Under the pieces are notes generated by a model. It was not told the origin of the DNA and made no database searches. It saw only the letters and a program-made list of their open reading frames with translations. Of a stretch of 64,000 nt of DNA, positions 50,151-60,616 are shown one piece after another. The stretch spans positions 291,741 through 355,740 of the forward strand of contig CM067351.1 of NCBI GenBank assembly GCA_034190875.2, given 5' to 3'. A program made the translations under genes and the position numbers. Each line of letters begins with the position of its first letter. Within the stretch, counting starts at the first letter, position 1. The DNA is from Urechis unicinctus. Lineage: Eukaryota; Annelida; Polychaeta; Xenopneusta; Urechidae.

Positions 50151-50240
50151 CTGAAATCAAGAAATAATAGTTGATGTCAAATTGCAAGGACTGGTTGAAA
50201 TACATTGATCACTATAACTAAAATAAGAAAAGTTAATTAT
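50151..50240 (-). promoter_or_regulatory. Splice acceptor upstream of the kelch coding exon
   Basis: On the minus strand ATTATTTCTTGATTTCAG precedes GACATTGACAACAATCAGG and the ATG, indicating a 5' UTR intron. The donor and first exon were not located. Confidence 0.45.
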
Positions 50241-50249
50241 TTTTGCCCG

Positions 50250-50610
50250 CACAGCCTAATATAATAGTTTTGCAAACACCAATCTGTTCTTTTGATTATC
50301 TTACTGTGATGGATGAATATCCGGTGTTAACCGTTCAGATTTTTTTTTTAAATTTTGACGACGTAAGTCGATCGTATTTGAACATGAAATTTATCAATCA
50401 TCGAAACATTCTTTTCTCCAACATAATTCTAAATTCCAACATGTCACTAAATATAATAGTTTTCCAAACACCAATCTGTTCTTTTGATTATCTTACTGTG
50501 ATGAAGGATTATTATGAGTTTACGGTTCAGTGAGTAAGTCAATCTTATTTGGACATGAAATTTATCAATCGCCGAGACGTTCTTTTCTCAAACATAATTC
50601 AGAAGGCAAT
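50250..50610 (+). repeat. Tandem duplication, ~195-bp unit
   Basis: 50256-50430 and 50450-50605 share AATATAATAGTTTT.CAAACACC, TCTGTTCTTTTGATTATCTTACTGTGATG, GACATGAAATTTATCAATC and TTCTTTTCTC.AACATAATTC. Non-coding. Confidence 0.85.
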
Positions 50611-50644
50611 TTAGAGGAAAAGGTGAAATTCCAATAAGTCTATA

Positions 50645-50820
50645 CACTTGCCTCTAAACACATGTCACTAAACACGTGTCACTTAACGCTTGTCACTTAA
50701 CGCTTGTCAATTAACGCATGTTACTTAACGCATGTCATTTAACGCATGTCACTGAACACGTCACTTAACGCATGTCACTAAACACGTTAATAAACATGTC
50801 CCTAAACACTTGTCACTCAT
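50645..50820. repeat. Short minisatellite (CACTTAACGCATGTCACTAAACACGTGT)
   Basis: Alternating 14-bp half-units CTTAACGC.TGT and CTAAACACGTGT, about ten in all. Confidence 0.85.
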
Positions 50821-52440
50821 TATATGTAAAAACCGTTTTTCAATTAAGTATTACGCTTCTTTTCTATGAGCAATCAAAGAATCGGGTCAAAGTTCATTCC
50901 ACCTGACCATAGAAGTCAATGTTGGTCAGCCATCAGTGTCATAAGTCCAAGCAGTTTACACGCATTTAATGATTAGTTTACGCGTAAAGTGTACAGAAAT
51001 GCCTATGATCTAGGTTATGTGTAAAATGACTAGTTTACGCGTAAAGTGAGCTCCCCAGTAGCTTCCTACATGTTGTAGTTTATCATATTTGTCTTGGGCC
51101 AATTATCTCTGCTAATTAGAAGTTCGCATAAATCCTGTCGTAGCTTATAGGAGGTCAACTAAATAAGTTTGTGGGGAGCGCCAATATCAATGAAACTCAA
51201 ATATGGATCACTGTGATAAATTCTGGTCAACCCGCACCGGAAACTTTAGGAATGAAATACAATATTGACATTATTATATATATGGAATACTGACGCAAAC
51301 CGCGCTCCATTTTACGCGCAAACAAGTCATTTGAGGCTTAAACTGCTAGGATTTATGTCCCTGGTGGCCAACCACAGGAGCTTGCTACATTGACTGTTTC
51401 CATAGTTAACGGTCCCTTGTAACATTTTATCATTGATTGCCTATTTTAAAAAAATCTTATGTGATGCGTTTTTTTTTAAAAAAACCACTTTATATCGCAG
51501 AACGGCGATATAACGTGATCTAACTCATTTCCGCCTGGACTTTTTATCTAACACCATCGTTTGAAAACAGGTTCTTCTCTGTTGAGACACCCTTTTTTCT
51601 ACCGAGACAGTAAGGATCGGGTGAGTAACTTTTTATTAGACTGGTAGAAGGAGGCAAGAGGTAGTTTTTTTTATGTGGGAAATGGGAATTGTTTGGCGCG
51701 AATTGCCGCCTTGGTGGCATGAAATCAATGAGTTCATTGCTAGTTCAAAGACTCCTTGATACTACAACGCGCGGAGCAGCATGTGTCAGGTGAAAGGTCA
51801 GCAGCCGGGGAGACCTTACTTGTGGAGAGGGGGCGTGTTTCTTTACATCCAACTCGTCCTTTTAGTCGCCTCGTTTCGTGTTCCAGTGTTTGGCGAGAAT
51901 TACCTTGTGTATCAAGTTCATTGACCCCAGTACAACCAGCAAACGACATTTGGAATTCTATTACAGGAGCTAATAAATGAACTCCTCAATAGGAAGAAAC
52001 CGTTATATTATTCACGGTGAGTTTTGCTATCGGCGCTTAGCAAGCCTTCGAACATTGATTACAAAACTATGCGAAACAGTAAGCTATTCCGCCATCTTTT
52101 GTCATTATCGCTCAGATTCTGCCCGTTTTTAGCTTCGTATGTTTAGCAGAACCTACCACGTGTCAAACAAACAAGGATTCACACTTAAAGAACGGCCCTA
52201 GATTACATTTCCAAAAGCAGTATTGAACCTTTCCATTGAGTTATTTTTTACACACAAAAATGCTCGATTGCACCCTTTAAATCCTAGCTTAAAATTCTAC
52301 ATTTGTGAAAAATCCCACAGCGGATATCTCGCTCTAACTATTTATAAGCGCTATGGGAAATTGCATTGCCTTGTCACGTCATCTGCATTTTCGTGAAACT
52401 AAGCTTCTCGTCAGACAAAAAGTTTTCTTGAGACAAGACT
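50821..52440. other. No gene seen
   Basis: Non-coding. TTTACGCGTAAA-type short inverted motifs recur at 50975, 51033 and 51310. A frame at 51756-51980 has no recognisable domain. Confidence 0.45.
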
Positions 52441-52930
52441 GGACCCTCATAGTCCTTTCCCGCGACTTCACTCGACCCTCACCATCCTTTCCCTTACACT
52501 CACTTCATCCTCACTATCCTAGCGCATCCTTCATCTGACCCTCAGTATCCTTTCCTTCACCCTGACTATCATAACCCTCACAGTCACTCGACCATTATTA
52601 TCCTCTCCGTCACCCTCATTTGACCCTATCTCCTTTTCTCACCATTAATCTCCCCTCAACTTTCTATTCCCTCACCCTCACTCGACCCTCACTATCCTTT
52701 CAATCACCCTCACCTGAACCTCATCATCACTCGACCCTCACTATCCCTTCCATCACCCTCACTTGATGCTCACCATCACTCGACCCTCTCTTTCCATTTC
52801 CCTCACAATCAATCAACCCTCACCATCTTATCCCTCGTCATTCCTTGACTAGCCTTACTCTCCCTCACCATCACTTGACCCTCATTACACTTTCCCTCAC
52901 CATCCTTTCTCTCACAAGTCTTTCCCTACC
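52440..52930. repeat. C/T-rich minisatellite (CACTCGACCCTCACTATCCTTTCC)
   Basis: Same family as 1-515 and 61910-62065. Irregular units of about 24-30 bp. Confidence 0.88.
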
Positions 52931-52964
52931 CATCAATACAAACACGCCTATCCCCCTCATCATA

Positions 52965-54423
52965 TACCGTAATTATTCTAATAATCGCCCAGGTTTCGAA
53001 CTGAAAACGACCATTTTTATGTCAAAATCGTGCAAAAATATTGCCTCCTTTTAACGCCCACCCCACATTATTTTGAAAAAAGCATACCTTTCAAACAACG
53101 AGTTTCCTGATTTCTTGCTTTATATTCGATCTTACTTCACTTTTTTTGTCTTTACGTCCAAATATTAGCTACGAAACTGAGTAAGAGTATAACAACGCGG
53201 TCTTATTGCGTCTACGTTATTGATACGACGCTGATATGACTGTTACCCGGCATAACACTGACACGGAGTGCGTTTGCAGGTTACCACATCTCACTTCCGG
53301 TATTATCGATTTGTGATTGTAAACAAAAAATGCAGACGCTTATGAGCAGTTTTAAAGAAGAAAGCACATCAAAGACACATTTTTTACAGAACATGAGATC
53401 TTTATACTTTCTGTTTCTCTCCAACGACTTCTGAAGCAGTTAAATGTAATGCAAATCACACTCTGATGACCGATTTTCATCTCGGATAAAAGCAATTGTC
53501 TCTAATTAACGCCCATCCCTAGCCCTGCAAGACGTCTGAGTAGACGTCTTACTTTCTTTTAAGCCGACTCAATGTAAAAATTTTGAGATCCATTCAGACA
53601 ACTACCAAACACCAAACATACCCGAGTGATGGAGTTGTAGAATGCAATGATGTTCACGGACAATTTTATCCTTTTTCGGCGGGGGATTTTATCCATGGTA
53701 ATTAGTTATAGCTCAATCAATTTGGGAAGCGGTAAAAAGTCAGAAACACAGCAACATGTTTGTTTTCAAGTTCAAGACCATATGCATTGCGCATGCTCAG
53801 AATGACGTGATCCATCAACGACTAATGCTAAGCCTGGCCGGGGGGGGGGGGGGGCACTTAAGTTATATAGAGGTAGTATACATGTGCCGTTCAAAGGGGT
53901 ATGTTTTTTCGGCCTCTCGACTTGTGCGACAGGTTATTTATTCGCATAATACCTTGCACGACGGGGTATACTTTTTGCCATTCTCAACTTGTTCAACGGT
54001 ACGGGTTTTCGAGGTCCCGCGGCACACCCTTATCCGAGTGAGGGCCATGTGCCCCCTCGTGATGCTAAGGCAATGTGGATGAGGCGGCGGGAAATCACGC
54101 GACCCAATATGTTCCATAATGGCGGTCATCGTATCGCGATTTTTCAGAAATGATATATCGATGGCATTTCTTGAAGAACAGCGTCGAGTGGGGGTAAGTT
54201 TTTGGGTGCGTAGGGACTTTTCGTTGTACAGGCTCTTGATATATGTTATTTTCTAGAGGCTTAGGGCAGCACTTTAGCCAAACCCGTTTTCTTGGACGAG
54301 CGGACAATGAAGCAGAACGGTATATATTCATATTACCGTTCGACCGGAGCTAGCCCATCCCCTACTTTGAACTCGGGTACGATTCTAATAAACGCCCGGG
54401 CGATTAATAGAATAATTACGGTA
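52965..54423 (+). mobile_element. Non-autonomous DNA transposon with TACCGTAATTATTC ends
   Basis: Terminal inverted repeats of 26 bp, 52965-52990 and 54398-54423, differ at one position. Each is flanked by TA (52963-52964 and 54424-54425), a likely TA target duplication as in Tc1/mariner-type insertion. The 1459-bp interior has no transposase. From 53500 to 54260 it matches the inverse of 2985-3720, with hairpins at 53529-53550 and 54315-54341 and a nested GGGGGCACTT MITE. It is inserted in the dispersed repeat that runs uninterrupted near 515-600. Confidence 0.78.
53840..54056 (-). mobile_element. MITE with GGGGGCACTT ends, copy 3
   Basis: GGGGGGCACTTAAGT with an expanded G run (about 15) at one end, CATGTGCCCCCTCG at the other. 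The interior CGGTACGGGTTTTCGAGGTCC is the complement of copy 1. It sits in the same place relative to the larger element as copy 1, so it inserted before that element spread. Confidence 0.75.
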
Positions 54424-54559
54424 TAACCTTCCCAACCAACATAATATATTCTCTTCCAGATATTGGTTGCCTGAGGTAGTACTGAGGGGAAAGTTGCTGA
54501 TTCAGAATGCAATGCCTCCACTGAAAGCCCCAAAGATGATTCTAAAATCTCGAAGAAAA

Positions 54560-54960
54560 TACAATATCAAATCAACAGAAATACTGAGAAGGGAAGAGGT
54601 TATCAAATCTGTCTTCACAAACAAGCCATCATGTTCCTAGAGATTACACGGTGCACTATACGGAACTGAACCATGACTATGCCTATGACATTATCACAGG
54701 AAGAACTGAACCATGACTATGCCTTATAACAGCAGCTCATTCTGTACCAATTTACCATACAGCCTTAATATCACAGAACCCTTATTCTTTATTATTAGAG
54801 AATGTCACAGGAACAAAGTAGAACTAGAGACACTGATGAGGAGTGTTATAACTCTGTCAAAGTGAGCTGCCATACGACCCTGTAGTTGTGCTGTAAGAAC
54901 AGTATAATTAGAACAGTGAAATTAATAATTGGAACAGGCTAATATTGTGCAGCTAAAATG
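54560..54960. repeat. Dispersed repeat fragment plus spacer
   Basis: 54575-54640 matches 530-600 (AACAGAAATACTGAGAAGGG, AAATCTGTCTTCA, CATCATGTT.CCTAGAG). The rest is non-coding, with a small duplication of AACTGAACCATGACTATGCC at 54664 and 54702. Confidence 0.6.
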
Positions 54961-55555
54961 CGCTGATATTAGGCAATCAGTCTGCACTGATATTAGGCCA
55001 TCAGCCTTTGGTGATATTAGGCCATCAGCCTTTGGTGATATTAGGCCATCAGCCTGAGGTGATATTAGGCCATCAGCCTGAGGTGATATTAGGCCATCAG
55101 CCTTTGCTGATATTAGGCAATCAGTCTGCACTGATATTAGGCCATCAGCCTTTGGTGATATTAGGCCATCAGCCTTTGGTGATATTAGGCCATCAGCCTG
55201 AGGTGATATTAGGCCATCAGCCTTTGGTGATATTAGGTCATCAGCCAGTGGTGATATTAGGCTATCAGCCTGAGGTGATATTAGACCATCAGCCTGAGGT
55301 GATATAAGACCATCAGCCTGAGATAGCATTAGGCCATCAGCCTGCGGTGATATTAGGCCATCAGCCTGCAGTGATATTAGGTCATCAGTCTGAGGTGATA
55401 TTAGGCCCTCAGCCTGAGGTGATATTAGGCCATCAGCCTGAGGTGATATTAGGTCATCAGCCTGAGGTGATATTAGACCATCAGCCTGAGGTAATATTAG
55501 GCCATCAGCCTGAGGTGATATTAGGTCATCAGCCTTTGGTGATATTGGGCCATCT
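54960..55555. repeat. 24-bp minisatellite (TGATATTAGGCCATCAGCCTTTGG)
   Basis: About 25 copies with the last four bases alternating between TTTGG, TGAGG and others, in a higher-order pattern. The unit length is divisible by three, so frames on both strands stay open. These are not genes. Confidence 0.93.
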
Positions 55556-55830
55556 GGACACTGGAATGAAGGTATAATATACCTTCATTCCAGTGTCCGT
55601 CTATTTACCTGTTTCGTCAGGCCGTCCATTATACCTTCATTCCAGTGTCCGTCTCGTTACCTGTATCGTCAGGCCGTCCATTATACCTTCATTCCAGTGT
55701 CCGTCTATTTACCTGTTTCGTCAGGCCGTCCATTATACCTTCATTCCAGAGTCCGTCTCGTTACCTGTATCGTCAGGCCGTCCATTATACCTTCATTCCA
55801 GTGTCCGTCTATTTAACAGCTCATCCTTGT
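55556..55830. repeat. 52-bp minisatellite beginning in a perfect palindrome
   Basis: Five copies of a unit starting ATTATACCTTCATTCCAGTGTCC and ending GTCAGGCCGTCC. The first unit is preceded by its own inverted start, giving 21-bp arms, 55556-55576 and 55578-55598, around a single base. Alternate units read CTATTTACCTGTTTC and CTCGTTACCTGTATC. Confidence 0.93.
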
Positions 55831-55899
55831 CATCCATATTATTCTTCACTTGGGTTACATCATTAACTCAGAGGTTAAAGGTCACGTGGGGCTGATTAC

Positions 55900-56275
55900 A
55901 AGCTTACAAAGAGCCACCAACATCAGAGGGGTCAGGGCTGGACACTAACAGTTGTCCGCTTGCCCGGCACAGGTGGTTCTGCCTGCCGTCCATTTGGAGG
56001 GAGGTAAATAACTGGACACAAGGAAGCTTGTGGCTTCCGGTATGTGCAATGACCCAACATGATTTTAATTGTTTCCGATAGGCGGGTCCCTCGTGGTATC
56101 GGCGACTGCCCATCCCAGACCTCTGCGGCCAATCTCCAATTTGGTCCGACCAACTTCCGGTCATCAATATAAAAACCTGCCTCAGCAGCCCACGTGCACC
56201 ATCCTGCCTCTTGCTGCCGCATAAATCGCTCCTAAATCGCTCTTCTGGTGCCGCATAAATCGCTCGCTTCAAATC
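55900..56275 (+). promoter_or_regulatory. 5' leader and putative promoter of the Ngaro-like element
   Basis: GC-richer than its surroundings. TATAAAAA at 56168-56175 lies about 108 bp upstream of the gag ATG. After it come two near-repeats of GCCGCATAAATCGCTC (56217 and 56251), a possible part of the split direct repeats typical of this group. The exact 5' end of the element is not resolved. Confidence 0.45.
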
Positions 56276-57364
56276 ATGGAGTATTACAGCAATGACCACG
56301 GTAGTGAGTGGACGTTTGGACTTACCCGTTCATTAACGAACATCAGTGGTGACCAGTGCTCTGGTCCAACAGGACCGGCCGCGCGCCACATACCACCACC
56401 TGAGGCACCAACGGAGGAACCGACAGCCACATCAGCAGCTGCTACCGAGGACACACCAGACTCCGCAGAGTCCTTTTCGGCGTGGGGACGGTCACGCGGA
56501 CTCACGGACGAAACAATGGAAAAATTGGTAACCCACGGTTTCATGTCCAAGGAAGCAATTTCGGCAATGCGGCCTGGCGACCTTGATGCAGTAGGCATCA
56601 CAATTCTTGGACAAAAACGAGTCCTAGAAAGATTTCTTGGCCGTCAGACAAGCACGTCCAGCCAACCAGCCGTGCTAGAACCATTTAAGCCGACTACTTC
56701 TCACCAGGTGAGCGTGTTGACTTAAATCCATCAACGTACATTTTGCCTCAGCAGGCAACAAAATATTTAGACATAGTAGATTTTGTGAAGCCTGTGATGG
56801 GCCACGATGTATCAGATAAAGTCTTCCGTGTAGACGAAGGCGCCGAATTTGTGGTAAAAAATGGGCTCCAAGAAACCACGTCTGGATGACGTCACTCCTA
56901 CCCAGTGGTCAGCGGCAAATCTCAAAATCTTGTTGGAGTTGCTGGGTACAGGAACATTGTCATCCGCACGACTTCTGGATTACCTAGCCTACTCAGTCAA
57001 AATCAGCGAACTGGCGGAGGCGTATCTATGGATCAGCGTGCTGCATTTTGACAGGGCTTATCGTCAACTCCAGGCCCAACATGGATTCAGGTGGGGAAGC
57101 GACTCCCCTCACTTGTCTACCTTGCATCTGAGACCACGCACCAGCAGCAGCCAAACCGCTCGGCCGGTGATGCACCACCATCGACCCAAAACTTTAGAAA
57201 CACACACAGCAAAGGTGCAACCAATTTGTCGTTTATTCAATCGCGGTAATTGCCCCTTCGACACAGATTGTCGGTTCAGGCATGTATGTTCTGCACCGAA
57301 CTGTCACGGGTCCCATCCTTTAGCTTCGCATGGAGCGGCTAGGAACAATCATCAAAAAAACTAG
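56276..57364 (+). pseudogene. gag of the Ngaro-like element (SAM-like domain plus CCCH finger), frameshifted
   Basis: The first frame, 56276-56725, has a Pro/Thr/Ala-rich start and then a helical region (residues about 65-122; GLTDETMEKLVTHGFMSKE, LGQKRVLERFLG) shaped like a sterile alpha motif. The frame then moves by one (continuing through YILPQQATKYLDIVDFV at about 56740-56790) and returns to the first frame at about 56862 (GGG run), open to 57364. The C-terminal part carries a CCCH zinc finger, C-x7-C-x5-C-x3-H (CRLFNRGNCPFDTDCRFRH), followed by CSAPNCHGSHP. Gag binds element RNA. The two compensating shifts near homopolymers could be real damage or assembly error. Confidence 0.7.
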
Positions 57365-57905
57365 CAAGACCAGGGTTAAAGACCTCTAGGGTTGAAGTAA
57401 AACCACGAACACCAGAAGTGGAGAAACTACGGGCCTTTAATGTGCGATCACAAAGCAACAGCAAAGCATACAGTTACATAATATTAACAAGAACACAGGT
57501 AATGATATTTGTTGATATGATATGCTCAAAATATGAGTAAGAGCACATGAAAGGCAAATAAGTTATATATAGTGATGTAAGAATATTAATAATAATAGTT
57601 TATCAAAATATGAATAAAAAGCATTATGTGACAACAACAAAAAAGGCCCACTAATAACTATCTAAGAAAAGCAGGTGGCAGATAGGAGAAGCAGAGCCAG
57701 TCGGAGACCATTAATTAAGGGAGGGAAAGGGATGGGAGATTCAAACTATGAATTGCTGCGGACGCTGCTGCTGTGGCAAGTGCGATGAGAGTGGAAGGGA
57801 GCTTATTTTATACCTGATAGAGAACATTCAAATTAGCATGGGCGACCGGAAGGGACTCTTTGAGGATTCTTAAAATGAGATGCATATCCTGAATGGAGAC
57901 AAGAC
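57365..57905. other. Non-coding gap between gag and RT
   Basis: About 540 bp that is purine- and AT-rich and unlike the flanking element (GAATATTAATAATAATAG, AGGGAGGGAAAGGGATGGGAG). No frame continues. It may be a later insertion or the remnant of a spacer. Coding sequence resumes at about 57910 (RRFIIRQLPSHLVPWFYLN), with one frame shift near 58040 before the long RT frame. Confidence 0.5.
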
Positions 57906-58039
57906 TCTTTGATAAATACCACAAAGGCCACCCTCATGTAATCACTAACGGTCGGCGATTTATTATTCGCCAGCTTCCCTCACATCTTGTGCCGTGGTTT
58001 TACCTCAATCCAAATGAATTGACAACCCCACTCGCGACT

Positions 58040-59666
58040 TAAACTCAACCACACTGCATGGGAAAAAGAGCTTCATGACGATCATGATTGTGTGTTCATT
58101 CTAAATGGCATCAACAACGGATTTAAAATTGTAGACAAAGAGGAAACACCAACCCCGGCCGAGGTGACTAATTACTCTTCCGCCCTCACACAAGCTACCG
58201 AGGTTGAACGCCAAATCCGGCATGAGATCGACGAACAAAGATATGTGATCACCAACTATAAGCCAGTTCTGATAAGTGCCATGGGTGCCATCCCTAAGGA
58301 TAGCGGAGGCATCCGCCTCATTCATGACTGTAGTAAACCACGTGGTACGGCAGTAAATGATTACGTAAGTGACACTTTTGTTACTAAATACCAGACAGTC
58401 TCTCAAGCAGTTGGTTATATTCGACCCTCCTATTTTCTAGCCAAAGTGGACCTTAAGTCTGCTTATAGAAGCGTGCCTCTTCACCCATCTCAGTTTAAGT
58501 TTACTGGTCTCAAGTGGCGATTCAAGGGTGACGAGCATGACACTTATTTTTATGATACAGCTCTTCCGTTTGGTGCCAGGAAAGCCCCTGGCATATTTCA
58601 CCGATTATCTCAAGCTATTCGCCGAATGATGCATCGGCGTGGACATACAGTAGTAGCATATTTAGATGACTTTCTCATTGTAGCGGATTCATATGATGCT
58701 TGCACGCTTGCTCTCAACACTCTATTGCGCCTTTTGCGTTCACTAGGATTTGCGATTGCTTGGGAAAAAACAGTGGCCCCTACGCAGCGCCTAACTTTCT
58801 TGGGCATACAAATTGATTCCGAAAATATGACGCTCAGCTTACCGCCGGACAAGGTTTCAAAACTGCTTTGTATGCTAGCTAAATTCTCCAAGAGATCTCG
58901 TGCTTCCTGTCGGCAGCTTCAGCAACTTGCCGGGAAACTCTCTTGGGCCGCACACGTCGTCAATGGAGGTAGAGTTTACCTGCAACGCGTGCTGGACATC
59001 CTTCGCCCTCTTCAGAAGCCACATCATAAAGTCCGTCTGTCATCAGAATTTCGTAAGGATATCGCTTGGTGGCAACAGTGCTTGCACCACTTCAACAGTA
59101 AACATATACTGTCACCCCACGCACACCCAGTACATGTTTACACCGATTCATCATCTGAAGGGGCTGGCCTCGTTACTCCCACAGATTGGGCCTATGTTGA
59201 TTGGGTTATTGATATGCCTCAATTCAAAGACTCCCATATCAACATTAAAGAAACTATGGCAGCCATATTAGTTATCTATCGCGGGGCGGCTACTTTCGCT
59301 CACAAGAGAGTTATTCTGCACACGGATAACTCAACTACGCGCGCCTATATCAACAAGGGCGCGTGTCGTGACCAGGTTTTGATGCACCATTTACGTAATG
59401 TGTTTTGGCTATCTGTTATACATAATTTTGAGTTACAGTGTGTGCATATTGCAGGGAAGGCAAACATTCTGGCAGATTGTTTGTCAAGATTAAGGACACG
59501 TGGTCATCTACTGTATTGGCACTCCCTGCTTTCCCCTGGACTTTCCTTTGATCCTGACACCTTTGCTAAGAATGCCTTGATGCATATGTCACCAGCAGCG
59601 TGCGGTTATTTGTTGTCACAGGTTGCCCCCCTGGCCAGCTACTCCAACAATTACAAAGTGCCGTAG
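58040..59666 (+). CDS. Reverse transcriptase-RNase H of a DIRS-superfamily (Ngaro-like) retrotransposon
   Basis: The frame is open from 58042 (LNHTAWEKELHDDH); the first ATG is 58092, giving 524 residues. RT motifs, numbered from that ATG: AMGAIPKDSGGIRLIHD (63-79), KVDLKSAYRSVPLH with the first catalytic Asp at 120, LPFGARKAPGIFH (158-170), YLDD at 190-193, LTFLGIQID (234-242). RNase H: Asp 352 in VYTDSS, Glu 387 in NIKE, Asp 412 in HTDNS, Asp 462 in ANILADCLSR. All catalytic residues are present. It copies element RNA to DNA. No methyltransferase domain follows, unlike DIRS1. The frame overlaps the recombinase gene by 67 bp in another frame. Confidence 0.88.
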
Positions 59667-60616
59667 ATTACTACCGGTCCCGGGCCTTCGCAGAGAGCAC
59701 CAAGCAGTCTTACAGAACCCACTTGCGCAGTTATCTCACTTTCTGTGACGAATTTAAGCTACCTCCATATCCCATTAGCCAAGAGAGAGCCTGTCTGTAT
59801 GCAGCTTACTTAGCGCCCAAACTGCAACCTGCATCAATTACGAAATACTTGAATATTGTACGAATCCTTAACTTGGAATTAGGTCTGCCTAGCCCTTTGG
59901 CTGACAATTATTTTCTTAACACCGTGCTGAAGGGTATCAAACGAGATAAGCCTGTTGGTGTGAACCGCAAATTGGCGATAACCCCTCAAATTCTACTCAG
60001 TATTCGGTCCCTGTTACACCTAAACCAACCGAAAGACATGGTATTTTGGACAGCGTGCTTAATCGCTTTCTTTTGCTTACTGAGGAAGGCAAATTTAGTT
60101 CCTTCCTCGAGCACCTCTTTCCGCCCTACCTGTCATTTGGTACGAGGTGACATGGCAAAAATTAATGGCGGATTAGCTTTACGGGTGAAATGGTCCAAAA
60201 CTATTCAATTTGCAGAGCGTCAATTGATAGTTCCCCTTCCCCTTCTACGGGGTCATCCGCTTTGCCCAGTATCGGCATTGGCCTCTGTACTATGTCTCGA
60301 CCCCGCAGCGTCTCCTGGCACCCCACTCTTATCTTTCCCAATCCCAGGCGGTGCCAAACTTCTAACACGCTCTACCTTTGATACCACCTTACGCGCCTTG
60401 TTGCTGCGACTGGGACTCCCACCTGAGAGGTTTTCTGGCCACAGTTTCAGACGTGGAGGGGCCACATGGGCTTTCAAGTCGGGTTTGCCGGGTGAAATCA
60501 TTCAGATCCTTGGCGATTGGAAATCGGACGCATATAAAATTTACCTTGATTTAAATGTTGATACGAAATTAACCTTCCTCCGACTATTTTCCAAAAATCT
60601 TCCTACTCGTCCCTAG
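59600..60616 (+). CDS. Tyrosine recombinase of the Ngaro-like element
   Basis: 338 residues. The N-terminal core-binding domain spans residues 20-120 (YYRSRAFAESTKQSYRTHL, LYAAYLAPKLQPASITKYL). Catalytic residues in order: Arg 162 (CLLRKANL), Lys 197 or 200 (RVKWSKT), His 281 and Arg 284 (GHSFRRGGATW), Trp 307 in the position often held by His (LGDWKSDAYKIYL), and nucleophile Tyr 315. The frame is intact. The enzyme inserts the circular element DNA by site-specific recombination, without target duplication. Position downstream of RT-RNase H, with no methyltransferase, is the Ngaro arrangement. The true start may be the ATG at 59600 or translation may follow frameshifting from the RT frame. 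Confidence 0.87.
   Translation: MRLFVVTGCPPGQLLQQLQSAVDYYRSRAFAESTKQSYRTHLRSYLTFCDEFKLPPYPISQERACLYAAYLAPKLQPASITKYLNIVRILNLELGLPSPLADNYFLNTVLKGIKRDKPVGVNRKLAITPQILLSIRSLLHLNQPKDMVFWTACLIAFFCLLRKANLVPSSSTSFRPTCHLVRGDMAKINGGLALRVKWSKTIQFAERQLIVPLPLLRGHPLCPVSALASVLCLDPAASPGTPLLSFPIPGGAKLLTRSTFDTTLRALLLRLGLPPERFSGHSFRRGGATWAFKSGLPGEIIQILGDWKSDAYKIYLDLNVDTKLTFLRLFSKNLPTRP

Noticed and set aside
54922-55577. Eight-residue repeat proteins on both strands
   Set aside because: 24-bp minisatellite artefact.
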